64,000 bases of DNA from Brasenia schreberi (Eukaryota; Streptophyta; Magnoliopsida; Nymphaeales; Cabombaceae): assembly GCA_036023115.1 (NCBI GenBank), contig JAYKKT010000055.1, forward strand, positions 10,608,501-10,672,500. Reading direction: 5' to 3'. Positions within the stretch are counted from its first letter, which is position 1. Every line of letters begins with the position of its first letter. A model generated the notes under the pieces. It saw only the letters and a program-made list of their open reading frames with translations. It ran no database searches and had not been told where the DNA came from. Below, piece by piece: positions 46,600-57,504 of this stretch. The translations under genes were made by a program, and so were the position numbers.

Positions 46600-48994
46600 G
46601 GTCGTTCGCTTCTGTTTTCACCTTTCGGAGATGATTTCATATGATTTTTACTGATAACAAGGACTTGGATGTTCGAGATCCTAGGGGTGGATTTAACATG
46701 AGAGTTGCTGTGCCGGGCTCGACATGTGCTCCGGTTCCGGGCTCTCTTTAGCTCTTATGGTCCTGTTTTCATCAGGCCAAGCCGCTTCGTGGGGTTTCAA
46801 AATGTGTTTTAAAAGGTTTTAAAAGCCTATTATACATATTTTAAAACATATACAGTTTAAACATATGTACAGGGTTTGTCTGGAAGGCTCCTGGGTTTCC
46901 CGACTCAAAATAACCCTTTGGGGTTGCTTTTACAAAGCCAGGTTTATTTGAGAAGTTCGTGGGATTTCGGGGTGTTTACAGATGCCCCTCTTTGGCATTG
47001 TCCAAATCGATTTGGATAATGGCAAAGATGACAAACACCCCTTTTAATGTCTCCCTAGATCTAACCACGAAAATATGGGATCGTCCCAATCTTTAGCAAA
47101 ATCTCAGTTTTAAAACCCTGGTAGGAGGAGATATTACGCCAAAGGGATATGTGTGGAATCTAGTCCTAAAATGGGATCATGTTTATGCAAATTTCATGCG
47201 TGGAAATGTAGATGCATGACATGGGTGTGGTGCCAAGAGTGGCGACCTCCCAGAGACCAGATATGGTCGAACTCTTGAGACTTACAAGGCTTGTCGCTCC
47301 AAGTGAGCAAATCCTATGCTGTTCGATGTTCGATTTTTTAAAATCTATTTACAAGAGCTATTTATAAAAGGGACAACTATCTTGCGTTGGGTCTTCGCCA
47401 ACATGGTCGTCCGCTTCTGTTTTCACCTTTCGGAGATGATTTCATATGATTTTTACTGATAACAGGGACTTGGATGTTCGAGATCCTAGGGGTGGATTTA
47501 ACACGAGAGTTGCTATGCCGGGCTCGATATGTGCTCCAATTCCGGGCTCTCTTTAGCTCTTCTGGTCCTGTTTTCATCAGGCCAAGCCGCTTCGTGGGGT
47601 TTCAAAATGTATTTTAAAAGGTTTTAAAAGCCTATTTTACATATTTTAAAACATATACAGTTTAAACATATGTACAGGGTTTGTCTGGAAGGCTCCTGGG
47701 TTTCCCGACTCAAAATAGCCCTTTGGGGCTGCTTTTACAAAACCAGGTTTATTTGAGAAGTTCGTGGGATTTCGGGGTGTTTACAGATGCCCCTCTTTGA
47801 CATTGTCCAAATCGATTTGGATAATGGCAAAGATGTCAAACACCCCTTTTAATGTCTCCCTAGATCTAACCATGAAAATATGGGATCGTCCCAATCTTTA
47901 GCAAAATCTCAGTTTTAAAACCTTGGTAGGAGGAGATATTACACCAAAGGGATATGTGTGGAATCTAGTCCTAAAATGGAATCATGTTTATGCAAATTTC
48001 ATGCGTGAAAATGTAGATGCATGACATGGGTGTGGTGCCAAGAGTGGTGACCTCCCAAAGACCAGATATGGTCGAACTCTTGAGACTTACAAGGCCTGTC
48101 GCTCCAAGTGAGCAAATCCTATGCTGTTCGATGTTCGATTTTTCAAAATCTATTTACAAGAGCTATTTATAAAAGGGACAACTGTCTTGCATTGGGTCTT
48201 CGCCAACATGGTCATCCGCTTCTATTTTCGCCTTTCAGAGATGATTTCATATGATTTTTACTGATAACAAGGACTTGGATGTTCGAGATCCTGGGGGTGG
48301 ATTTAACACGAGAGTTGCTATGCCGGGCTCAACATGTGCTCCAATTCCGGGCTCTCTTTAGCTCTTCTGGTCCTTCTTTCATCAGGCCAAGCCGCTTCGT
48401 GGGGTTTCAAAATGTATTTTAAAAGGTTTTAAAAGCCTATTATACATATTTTAAAACATATACAGTTTAAACATATGTACAGGATTTGTCTGGAAGGCTC
48501 CTGGGTTTCCCGACTCAAAATAGCCCTTTAGGGCTGCTTTTACAAAACCAGGTTTATTTGAGAAGTTCGTGGGATTTCGGGGTGTTTACAGATGCCCCTC
48601 TTTGGCATTGTCCAAATCGATTTGGATAATGGCAAAGATGACAAACACCCCTTTTAATGTCTCCCTAGATCTAACCATGAAAATATGGGATCGTCCCAAT
48701 CTTTAGCAAAATCTCAGTTTTAAAACCTTGGTAGGAGGAGATATTACGCATAAGGGATATGTGTGGAATCTAGTCCTAAAATGGGATCATGTTTATGCAA
48801 ATTTCATGCGTGGAAATGTAAATGCATGACATGGGTGTGGTGCCAAGAGTGGCGACCTCCCAGAGACCAGATATGGTCGAACTCTTGAGACTTACAAGGC
48901 CTGTCGCTCCAAGTGAGCAAATCCTATGCTGTTCGATGTTCGATTTTTCAAAATCTATTTACAAGAGCTATTTATAAAAGGGACAACTGTCTTG
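46580..48994 (-). repeat. Three 805-bp tandem copies spanning the PPT/U3 junction
   Basis: Units are 46580-47384, 47385-48189 and 48190-48994, each exactly 805 bp. Each holds 404 bp of 3' UTR with the polypurine tract and the first 401 bp of the LTR. LTR-start sequence TGTAAACACC (minus) therefore occurs at 46980, 47785 and 48590, each preceded by AAAGAGGGGCATC or a variant with one change. The unit joints read TCTTG/CGTTGGG or TCTTG/CATTGGG. Element B and the A 5' LTR have no such duplication. Confidence 0.95.
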
Positions 48995-49763
48995 AGTCTC
49001 AATCCTAAGGATCTCGAACTCTTTGTGTTTGCCTTTGCTTGAGTCTTGACACTCGCTTATCTAGCGGAGGTTTTATAAGAAAACAAGCTATATTTCAAAT
49101 TCCTACGTCTTACTCAAAACGTCGAATTCTCAAACAAAATGAAATTCAAGTAAGTAAATCCTATTTTTACTTTAGGATTCCTCGAAATGAACCATGTTTT
49201 AGCTTGGGATAAGCCAGGGATGAGAAAGAGATACCACGGTCCCTTCTGAAGCATCCCGTGGTTTAAGGCATAGAAGGCGGAAAACTGCTCTTTTTGAGCT
49301 TTTGGCCTCTTTTTCCTTTTTTTCACAGAGGGTCTCCCTTTGAGAGTATTTTTTCTTTAATCCCTCTCTTTTTTTTACAAAAGAATCGCTTTTTCTTTTG
49401 AATTCTGGTTTCTTTCTTTTGGAAAGAGACTTTGGATGGGAAATTCCCTTTATTTGGGCCACGTTTTCCTTTTGGAAGGAGAAGAGAAGAGGGGAGGACT
49501 TATCCCAAGCTCACACTCGATCCATTCCAGATCAGCCTATTTAGAAATAGCACGTACTACTTGCAAGTATCTTGCTATATTGATCTAGGCCTTTCTTTGT
49601 AAGAAGAAGGATTTTGAAATGTAACCACGAATTGGAAGACTCCACTCTTTCACAAGTGCGAATTCTCTCACTCAAGGTCACACGATTTTGCCTTTGCACC
49701 TTATTTTCAAGTCTCAGGGCAGCTATCCCTAAAGTTTTTGAAATTTGGAATTTAACACAAATC
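48995..49763 (-). mobile_element. Element A 3' UTR
   Basis: Non-coding, collinear with B 11749-12270 in reverse complement. It contains TTTTTCTT-rich runs. It ends at the integrase stop at about 49764. Confidence 0.8.
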
Positions 49764-50006
49764 CTACACATAATACTTCTTTAAGTATTGAATATTGATA
49801 GGATCTGCTAAATTCCTACCTTCTACATCGATCAACCAATATGAGTTGTTCGTGGTGGTTGCACGTACAACATAGGGTCCATCCCACTTGGGGCGCCACT
49901 TTCCAAGAGGATGTGGGCCACGATAGTGGATGATTTTCAAAACCAGATCTCCCACTTAAAAGTGGCGAGGTCTCATGTGTTTGCCATAGTGTCGGGCTAT
50001 CCTTTG
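49764..50006 (-). pseudogene. Element A integrase C-terminal region
   Basis: Open piece 49764-49955: MGDLVLKIIHYRGPH, GKWRPKWDGPYVVRATTTN and ending INIQYLKKYYV. It is the end of pol; the GPY/VVR part is the GPY/F-type motif of gypsy integrases. Two stops separate it from the core (around 49950 and 50003). Confidence 0.85.
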
Positions 50007-50525
50007 TCAGTATGCACGAGCATGATCCATAGCAAGGAGTCGCCTCTCATCTAGCAAATCTAGTTCGGCCATCCTAGCATGCTGAAGCGTATCTAGGGGG
50101 AGGTCGAGTGCTATGGATGTATGGAATGAATGCAGTTGAGTATGAATGGGAAGAATGGCGTTTGTGCCATAGACCAATTCGAATGGTGTGGCATTCGTGG
50201 GAGTTCGGATGGAAGTCCTATAAGCCCATAAGGGTTCATCCAGCTTCTCGTGCCACGTCCTACCCTTCTCTAAAGTCTTCTCAATTATGCTAATGAGAGT
50301 CTTGTTTGTGGCTTCGGCTTGGCCGTTGCCTTGAGGGTAGTAGGGCGAAGAGAAGTGGTGAGTTATGCCATACGTGTTGCACAACTTAACCATCCGCTCG
50401 TTCTTGAATGGGGTGCCATTATCAGACACAAGGTCTCGTGGAACCCCAAATCGAGCCAGAATATTCCTCCTAATGAAAGCCACCACATGTTGCCCCAGTA
50501 CGTTGGTCTGGGAAATGGCTTCCAC
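50007..50525 (-). pseudogene. Element A integrase catalytic core
   Basis: 172 codons with the second and third acidic residues of the D,D(35)E core: LVSDNGTPFKN (Asp35) and YYPQGNGQAEATNKT (Glu71), spaced 35 residues apart as the family requires. It is preceded by a Trp-to-TAG stop at 50526 that separates it from the first catalytic Asp. The integrase would act in the nucleus on linear element DNA. Confidence 0.9.
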
Positions 50526-51674
50526 CTACTTGGAGAAATACTCAGTGGCTGCTAAAATGAATCGATGCCCATTCGAGGCTTTTGGAAATATGGGGCCTAC
50601 GATGTCAAACGCCCACATGGTGAATGGCCAGGGGCTGACCACAGAATGCAATGCAGATGAGGGGATATGAATGGCGTGCCCATGCACTTGACATGGATGA
50701 CACTTCTTAACATGATCGTGACAATCCTTTTTCAGGGTGGACCAAAAATAGCCCCCTCTAAGTATTTTCATTGCCATCATGTTGGCATTAACATGACCTC
50801 CACATTCTCCATCGTGGAATTCATGCATCACTATCCTAGCCTCCTCTAGATCGATACACCTAAGTAGGATGCCGGTAAAACTTTTCTTATATAAAACCCC
50901 ACCCAGAATGGTGTATCGGGTCAAAATTTTACGGATGAATGCCTTATCTTTAGACGTGGCATCATCGACGAATCCCCCATTTTCTAAAAAATGCTTGATG
51001 TCGTAAAACCAAGGTTTTTCAACAAAATCTGGGTTATTTTGGCAAATATCCAAATCGTGTGTGGATGGGTTGGGTGCATGCCATATTTCTAAAGATCGGG
51101 TCCCTGAAATGAGATCGACCTTTAGGGCTGAACCCAAGGAGGAGAGGGCATCAGCAATGCCATTGTCCTCTCTTCCCATGTGTGTGAGTTTATACGATTG
51201 GAATGTCTCAACCAATCGAGTGGCCAACTCGTGATATGGAAGTAGTTTTTCGTTATGTACTTGCCAAATTTTCAAAACCTGGTTTATAACAAGGAGCGAA
51301 TCTCCAAAGACCTTGATGCATGATGCCCCTAGAGTTTTCAAAATCCTTAAACCTTGTATGAGTGCTTCATACTCAGCTATGTTGTTAGAACATTCAAAAT
51401 CTAAGCGGATTGCTATGGGAATCTCGCCCTTTTCAGGAGAGATGAGGATGACCCCAGCACCAACCCCTCGTTGGTTTCGTGCCCCAATCTTCCACACTTG
51501 GTTTTCGAAAGAGTTTGCCAAAATGTGGTTTTGAAAATGGTTTTGCAATATGCCTTCATCCGGTATTTCATCAAATGTGGGATATGCGTCCTCCAGGGGG
51601 AACTCAGTCACGTAATCTGCTAGGGCTTGCCCCTTAACAAAGATTTGGTGGTGATATTTTAGGTCATACTCCAT
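50526..51674 (-). pseudogene. Element A archaeal-type RNase H and integrase N-terminus
   Basis: 382 codons. Residues about 60-180 are the second RNase H: EYEAL (Glu101), FGDS (Asp125), NGIADALSSLG (Asp175). The first Asp is missing: where D reads KMYFDGAKN, A reads KIGARN, a loss of three codons. Residues 284-328 are the HHCC zinc-binding unit (H284, H294, C325, C328), and WAFDIVGPI (Asp357) supplies the first integrase Asp. The frame ends at a stop that replaces the Trp after YFSK. Confidence 0.9.
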
Positions 51675-51686
51675 TAGAAGGAGTTG

Positions 51687-53384
51687 TCATTTGCCCAATC
51701 TACCCATGAGAATGGGTTTTTCGAACAAGTGCTTGATTGGATTAAGCTTGGACACTATCCAGATCTCATGATCTAGGAAATAGTGTCTGAATTTCTGGCA
51801 GGCCCAAACTAGGGCCAAGCACGTCTTCTCCATGGCTTGATAATTTCGTTCATAAGCCAAGAGAGTTTTCGAAATATAGAAGATGGCATACTCCTTATGG
51901 GTGTCATCCTCGTATTGAGCCAATAGGGCTCCGAAAGCATTCGCATGCACAGAAATGTAAAGTAAAAGCGGTTTTCCTTGCTTTGGAGGATTCAAAACGG
52001 GGGGATTAACCAGGTACGCCTTTAGTCTCTCGAAGAACCTTTGGCAGTCATCATCCCATAAGAATTTCGTGCCCTTCCTCAATAGCTTGTTGAAGGGTTC
52101 GCATCTAGTCGCCAGATTTGATATAAATCGGCGGACGGACTGTAATCGACCCTGGAGGCTACGAATTTGGGTGAGATTGGAGGGTGGAGCCATGTCTATG
52201 ATGGCTCGACACTTAGAGGGGTCGACTTCTATACCCCTTTGGCTTACCATAAAGCCTAGAAGCTTTCCAGACTCTACCCCAAATACACATTTTTGAGGGT
52301 TTAGCTTTACTTTGTAAAGCCTAAGCCTTTCGAAAATCTTTTGCAAACATTCGATATGAGTGCATCGGGTTTTGGATTTTGCCAAGAGATCATCTACATA
52401 CACTTCTACGAGCTCATGAATTTGATCATGGAAGATCATGGTCATGGCTCTCTGGTATGTTGCGCCAGCATTTTTCAAACCAAAGGGCATGACTGTATAG
52501 CAGTACGTGCTCCACGGGGTTGTGAAGGCGGTCTTACCCTGATCTCGTGGACTTAATTTAATTTGATTATAGCCTAAATAGCCATCCATAAACGAAAACA
52601 TTTCGTGATTTGCAGTACTATCGACTATCAAATCTATGTTTGGTAAAGGATAATTATCCTTTGGAGTGGCTTTATTCAGGTTTTTGAAATTGATGCATAT
52701 TCGAATTTTTCCATTGGTTTTTCGAACTACAACGATGTTTGACAACCAATCAGAATACGCAATGGGTTTTATAAATCCGGCTTTTAACAGATCTTCTAAA
52801 CCCTCTTTGACTTGTGTGTGTACATTCGGGTGTATTTTCCTAAGCTTCTGCTTTATGGGTTTTACATCCGCATCTAAGGGAAGACGATGTTTGACAATGC
52901 TGGGGTCTATGCCCGGCATGTCTTCATACGTCCATGCAAACACATCTAAATAAGTTTGTAGAAATGCAATGAATGCTGATCTTTCATGTTCATGCAAACA
53001 TGCGCCTATCTTGATGGTTTTGGGATTGGAATCACTCCCTAGGTTCACCTCTATGAAATCTCCTCCTACTGAATTGGAAGGTCTTTCAAAATCGAGAATT
53101 TTATGAAATTCTGGGAGCTCAGAAGTGGGATCTTCCTCAAGGGGATCCACTTCTAGGCTTCGATCATTCTCGTGGGTTATAGACCCGAGGGAGTTTGATG
53201 CGTGAGTTTTCAAAAGACCTGGTTTTATACTTGGATTCTCAATCGATTTCGAAATTTTTGGTCTGGCTATGTAGACGACGTTTCTTTCGAAATCTTTTTC
53301 CAAAGTCTTACCAAGAGCAGCTATGTACAAAATCTTTTTGGTATTTTGTAGATTTTTTATTTTTTTTGGGTTTTTGCAAAACAA
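51687..53384 (-). pseudogene. Element A reverse transcriptase and RNase H
   Basis: 565 codons, the longest open frame in the window. Residues 1-175 are the linker; RT covers about 176-440 with FSFMDGYLGYNQ (Asp267), MPFGLKNAGATYQ and the active site YVDD (329-332); RNase H covers about 470-560 (YISVHANAFGALLAQYEDD, then YISKTLLAYERNYQAMEK). The RT motifs are intact. A Trp-to-TGA stop at 51681 cuts it from the aRNase H. The relation to Tat elements is clear from the two RNase H domains. Confidence 0.93.
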
Positions 53385-53841
53385 GAACTTTAGGAACTAT
53401 ACAAACCACTCTATTTTCGAGTTTTTTATTTTCCGTTGTTTTTGGTTTTTCCCCTTTTTCGATTTTTTTTATTTTAAGTTTTCCAAATGTTTTTGTATTT
53501 TTATGAAAGGGATCTTTCATCATACCTACAAAGGGAAAATACTACGGGTTAGACTCGGAATAAGAGGTCTAAATCGTAGGTCTCTTCTAGGGTAGGTTCT
53601 AGGGCACCCTTGACCCAAGTGGTCATAGGGGGTGGCTCTAGCGGTATTTCGGGAGTATAGCCGATCCCGTATCGGCTTGGGTTGGCCCTAGGAAAGATGG
53701 GTTCTAGGAGACCCTGGTTTTGTGCCCCTAGACTTTTATAGGGCGTATAGCCTATATTCAACAGCATGTTCCACGATTTTTTGTTTTTGAAAAATTATGG
53801 TACAAATCGTGGTCCTGGAACTTGCTATCGTCCATATCGTG
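53385..53841 (-). pseudogene. Element A G-patch-like segment and linker
   Basis: Piece 53549-53767 contains LLNIGYTPYKSLGAQNQGLL, a G-patch-like glycine pattern; then GIGYTPEIPLEPPP. The following AT-rich linker (53330-53480) leads into RT. Stops precede and follow the piece. Confidence 0.6.
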
Positions 53842-55130
53842 CTAGTATGGCTTTTTGTCCAGGGGTTTTGGAAATAAGGGATGCTTGGGTCTTCCAAGAA
53901 GGGTTAGGATCGGGAGGGGGCCTGCTTTGGGTGGCCCCTTCACATACACAACCTTCCTAGGGTTGTTTAACATGAGCCTTGATGGCTCGACCATGGTCTG
54001 TCCCAAGTTAGTCTCATGGGCCTGGGAACTCGACAAACAAGGGGAGTTTATGATCTCCTGAAGCTGAGGATGACTCTCACCTAGGATCACCATGACTTGG
54101 TCCTTGAAAGGGATCTTGACACACCTGTGGAAGGTGGATGGCACAGTGCACAAGTTGTGTATCCAGGGCCTTCCCAACAACAGGTTATAATGGGGGTGGA
54201 TGTCCAAGACATGGAACACCCCCGTGTGTGTGATCCCTCTCGTTTCCATCGGGAGTTCGATCGATCCTAAAGGCCTAGACGCATTCCCATCGTATCCAGT
54301 GATAACGATGGGGCTTGGGTTCACAGAAATCAAGGTGACTCCGATTTGGTATGCCACATGAAGTGGAAGGATGTTGAGCCCTCCTCCCCCATCGACTAGG
54401 CACCTGTCCAGAGAGTGGTTATTCAGAACCACCTCGATATGTAGGGCCTGGTTGTGAGACTCGTAGGGTCTATCTACATCATCTTCCGAGAAAGTGATGG
54501 GCGATTTTGCTCCTATTAATGCCACTTGGTCAGCCAAGAATTCTGGACTTATGTTCGAACTAACCTTAGCTCTTTCTAGAATTTTCTCTAGCACGAGTCT
54601 ATGCCTAGGCGAAGTTTGTATAAGCTCTAGGATGGACATGTGGATAGGAATCTTTGAAAGATGGTTTTCGAAATCATAAGGGTTTAGGACGACTTTTCCA
54701 TTGTCTGCTTTTGGCAGAACTCTAGGAATACATGCTTTTGAGGGGCCAGGCACACTGACCACCTTTTTAGCACTTCGTAGGTGTGGGGGTTGATAGATCC
54801 TTCCGGATCTAGTCACTTCCCCCACGACCAACCTAGGGTTCGCACTAAAATTGGCTCTAATTACAGGTTGAGGAGTACCTTGAAGTTTTAAAACTGGTTT
54901 AGCAGGGGATTCAGCTCTTGGTGGTCCCCGGATGACGACTTGGGTGGCCTTCTTGTAAAGTACAAGAGTAGACGCACAAGTGGGTCGACCAGACTCAGAT
55001 GAATGCGCTAGTTCTTTTGAAAAGGTGAGGGTACATACCTCCTTTTCTTTCCCACTGCTACTAGCGTGCTTGGGAAAGGGTTCTTTGAAGATAGCTTGAG
55101 TTGGCTCAGGTTCCGCAATGACCTAGAGCC
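53842..55130 (-). pseudogene. Element A retropepsin-like protease with gag C-terminal linker
   Basis: The frame is open from the stop near 55129 to 53842; no ATG lies in its first 100 codons, as expected for an internal part of a polyprotein. TRSGRIYQPPHLR starts the linker (about 54810). The protease motif is CLVDGGGGLNILPL with the catalytic Asp 147 codons after 54831, and the second conserved part HYNLLLGRPWIHN follows 70 residues later. Retropepsins cleave the polyprotein as dimers. The DGG form in place of DTG/DSG is usual in plant Tat elements. Confidence 0.85.
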
Positions 55131-55196
55131 GACCCTCCGCTATCAAGTTCTCGATTTTGTTTAAAAGTTAGAAACAACGCTTTGTATCATGGCCTT
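55131..55196 (-). pseudogene. Element A gag zinc-knuckle remnant
   Basis: The minus strand reads LKGHDTKRCF, stop, LLNKIENLIAEGRL, stop. GHDTKRC followed by a KIENLI..G.L helix is the end of the gag CCHC region in plant gypsy elements. Everything upstream in gag is gone: at about 55196 the sequence enters LTR in mid-repeat. Confidence 0.75.
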
Positions 55197-56240
55197 TGAG
55201 TGTGTGTTCAAAATCGTGCACAACTAAGAGCGAGGTAGGCTCAAGTGCACGTGTGTGTGGGTGTGTCAAGCCACGTTATTACAAGTGGGGGGAGACAATG
55301 CTCCTTTATTACAACCCCGTATCAAATTTAATTTAACTTAAGCAAGTCTACAAATGAGGACCGAGTTAGGCACTTACGTACAGCTGGTCCGGAGGTGACT
55401 TGCTTGAGCTTGGGCTTGGGCGTCGCCTTGGGCTGCAAGAGGGAGCTCCTCGGAATGACACGACAAAGGGATGTGCTGGCCGGGTGACAAGGGAGTGCGG
55501 GTGTGGCGCCTTGGAGCTTGTCGGCTGCTAGGGGGGTGCTGCCGTGATGTCTCGGGCTGAAGTGGTTAGGGAGGGTCACTAAGGTATATGGCTGATGCTA
55601 GGGAAGGTGGAGCTAATGGGTGACTAAGGAGGATGGTTTAAGGAAGAGGGTGTGGCTGGCCGAATGACTTGGGTGCAGTCGGTTGTGACTGGCCGAGTAG
55701 GGGAGGTTTAAGTGGTGGCCGGCTGGGGGATGTCACGGATGGGAAGGTAGGGTGCCATGGAAGGTGGAGTTAAGGGGTGGTTAAGAGTGGAGGGGGCAGG
55801 TCCTAGGGAGCAAGGTAAGGTGGCTAGGGTGTCACTAAGGGGAAAGGTAGAGAATCGGGTGGTGTATGGTTGTGGTGTTTGGCCGAATGGGGAAGGATGG
55901 CGGGAAGGTTGTAGTGGTGTATGGTTGTGGTGGTATGGGTGGTTGAGAGTGGAGGGGGAGAGAAGATAGGGTGAAGTTGGGATGAGGTACTAACCGGATA
56001 GGAGAGGGAGGTCGGTGTGTGGAAGGAGGGCAGCCGGGTGGAAGGTGGATGGAGCTGGCCGGGCAGTTAGTGGCGACGTGGAAGGGAGCTGGCCAGGAGG
56101 TGGTGGTGGCGTGGAAGGGAGCTGGCCAAGAAGTGGTGGTGGTGCAGGTGGGAGAAGAGAGGAAGGTGAAAGAGGGCTCGGTTGGCCCAAGAACTGACTC
56201 GAAAAGTTTTTTTTCAAAAAAACCGCCCACTAGGGGGGGG

Positions 56241-56248
56241 TTTATAGG
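56241..56248 (-). promoter_or_regulatory. TATA box of A 5' LTR
   Basis: The minus strand reads CCTATAAA followed by 8 Cs, as in the 3' LTR. If active, it would transcribe element A without a normal leader. Confidence 0.65.
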
Positions 56249-56778
56249 TTTCAAAGGGGCGGTTGGGGCTGGTTTTGAGAGGGAGGTTTGGTGGTTTAGG
56301 TGGTGGTGGTGTGGTGATAAGGTGGGCTGGTTTTGAGGAGGGGCCAGATATTTTGTTTTAGGTGGTTTTAGGGAGATGGTATGCTAGGTTTTAGGTGGGG
56401 TGGTTTAGTGGTTTAGGGCTTAGCTAGGTGGGTTGGTTTTGGGGTGAGGTTTAGTGAGGTGGGTTAGGTGATTAGGCTAGGATTAGGTTAGGATTAAGGG
56501 AATTAGGCTAGGTTTAGGAAAGGATTAGGGAGGTGGGTTAGGTGATTAGGCTAGGATTAGGCCGGGATTAGGGTAAAGGGCTAGGATTAAGGGTTTTGGC
56601 TTAGGATTGGGTTAGAAAGCTCCCTTTGCATAACCCATAGACTTCATTGCATCATGTTGGTGCAGCCCTAGGTTAGGTTTTGGCTCATACAAGCTTAAAC
56701 CCATACTAATTAGGCTAACCCACATGATTAACCCCAAACTTGACACACAAGTCAAGCTTAATACAATTCCTCTCATGC

Positions 56779-57072
56779 TTATCCTCCCCATTCTCTCTCA
56801 TGCCCATAATCCCATGTGAATTTCAAGTGGGCCCCACCTCCATTTATGAGAAGGTGATGTGGGCCATTGATGTGGATATTGGATTGGATCTTTGGATCCA
56901 AATCCAAATCCAAATCCAAATCCACATATATGTTTGGATTGGGATCTGGATATATATGGTCCAGATCCAATCCAAACTGAATTTTGACTCCTTCAGAGTA
57001 TGTTCGAAACGAACGGTTTGTGTGGGGTCTGACAGCATCAGTACTCCGTCTGCATTGGGTCTTCGCCAACAT
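56779..57072 (-). CDS. Conserved U3 ORF, A 5' LTR copy
   Basis: 97 codons from ATG, two codons longer than the 3' LTR copy because of one additional 6-bp GGATTT unit, so the frame is maintained. It starts MLAKTQCRRSTDAV and ends YGHEREWGG. Confidence 0.35.
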   Translation of the reverse strand: MLAKTQCRRSTDAVRPHTNRSFRTYSEGVKIQFGLDLDHIYPDPNPNIYVDLDLDLDLDPKIQSNIHINGPHHLLINGGGAHLKFTWDYGHEREWGG

Positions 57073-57453
57073 GGTCGTTCGCTTCTGTTTTCACCTTTCA
57101 GAGATGATTTCATATGATTTTTGCTGATAACAGGGACTTGGATGTTCGAGATCCTGGGGGTGGATTCAACACGAGAGTTGTTGTGCCGGGCTCGACATGT
57201 GCTCCAATTCCGGGCTCTCTTTAGCTCTTCTGGTCCTGCTTTCATCAGGCCAAGCCGCTTCGTGGGGTTTTAAAATGTGTTTTAAAAGGTTTTAAAAGCC
57301 TATTATACATATTTTAAAACATATACAGTTTAAACATATGTACAGGGTTTGTCTGGAAGGCTTCTAGGTTTCCCGACTCAAAATAGCCCTTTGGGGCTAC
57401 TTTTACAAAACCAGGTTTATTTGAGAAGTTCGAGGGATTTCAGGGTGTTTACA

Positions 57454-57504
57454 AAAACCAACACCAAATTAACTAATCCTTGAACACTCAAGTCTCACCG
57501 GGCA
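57454..57504 (-). promoter_or_regulatory. Element D primer-binding site and leader start
   Basis: Next to the 5' LTR end (57505) the minus strand reads GAAT then TGGCATGCCCGGTGAGAC (57500-57483). A TGG four bases from the LTR is where a tRNA 3' CCA pairs to start minus-strand synthesis. I cannot assign the tRNA. The rest of the leader continues on the other side of element A at 43355-43288. Confidence 0.7.

Larger units (their letters stand above)
43361..46980 (-). mobile_element. Element A 3' LTR, 3620 bp
   Basis: Full LTR, TGTAAACACCCC at 46980 to TCTACA at 43361 on the minus strand. It is collinear with the B LTR and with the truncated 5' LTR. Contents from start to end: conserved ORF (46599-46312), GGATTT array, TTAGG-like array (45890-46110), TATA (45699), C-rich leader, GTAAGT site (about 44836), GGAG/CTCC hairpin (44741-44783), hairpin minisatellite and U5 hairpins. 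Confidence 0.92.
55197..57453 (-). mobile_element. Element A 5' LTR, truncated at its inner end
   Basis: It matches 44655-46980 of the 3' LTR nearly base for base. The inner 1.3 kb (minisatellite, U5 hairpins), the PBS and most of gag are deleted; the join lies in GTGTGTGTT, present or nearly so on both sides. The outer end is GGGTGTTTACA at 57453. Confidence 0.92.
43356..57458 (-). mobile_element. Element A: 14-kb Tat-lineage retrotransposon nested in the D leader
   Basis: The element runs 43361-57453, TGTAGATGCAG...GGGTGTTTACA on the plus strand. It is flanked by GAAAC (43356-43360) and AAAAC (57454-57458), 4 of 5 matching, a target duplication with one change. The order on the minus strand is truncated 5' LTR, gag zinc-knuckle remnant, protease, G-patch-like, RT, RNase H, aRNase H, integrase, 3' UTR, tripled PPT/U3 block and 3' LTR. 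It inserted into D between the D PBS and gag start. It has no PBS and little gag, so it is not autonomous. Confidence 0.9.

Noticed and set aside
46273..46644. Open frame with IQIQIQIH repeats, plus strand (also 56740-57117)
   Set aside because: The complement of the GGATTT array and of the conserved sense frame. It is antisense to the LTR.
50108..50670. Plus-strand frames within element A integrase
   Set aside because: Shadows of the integrase coding strand.
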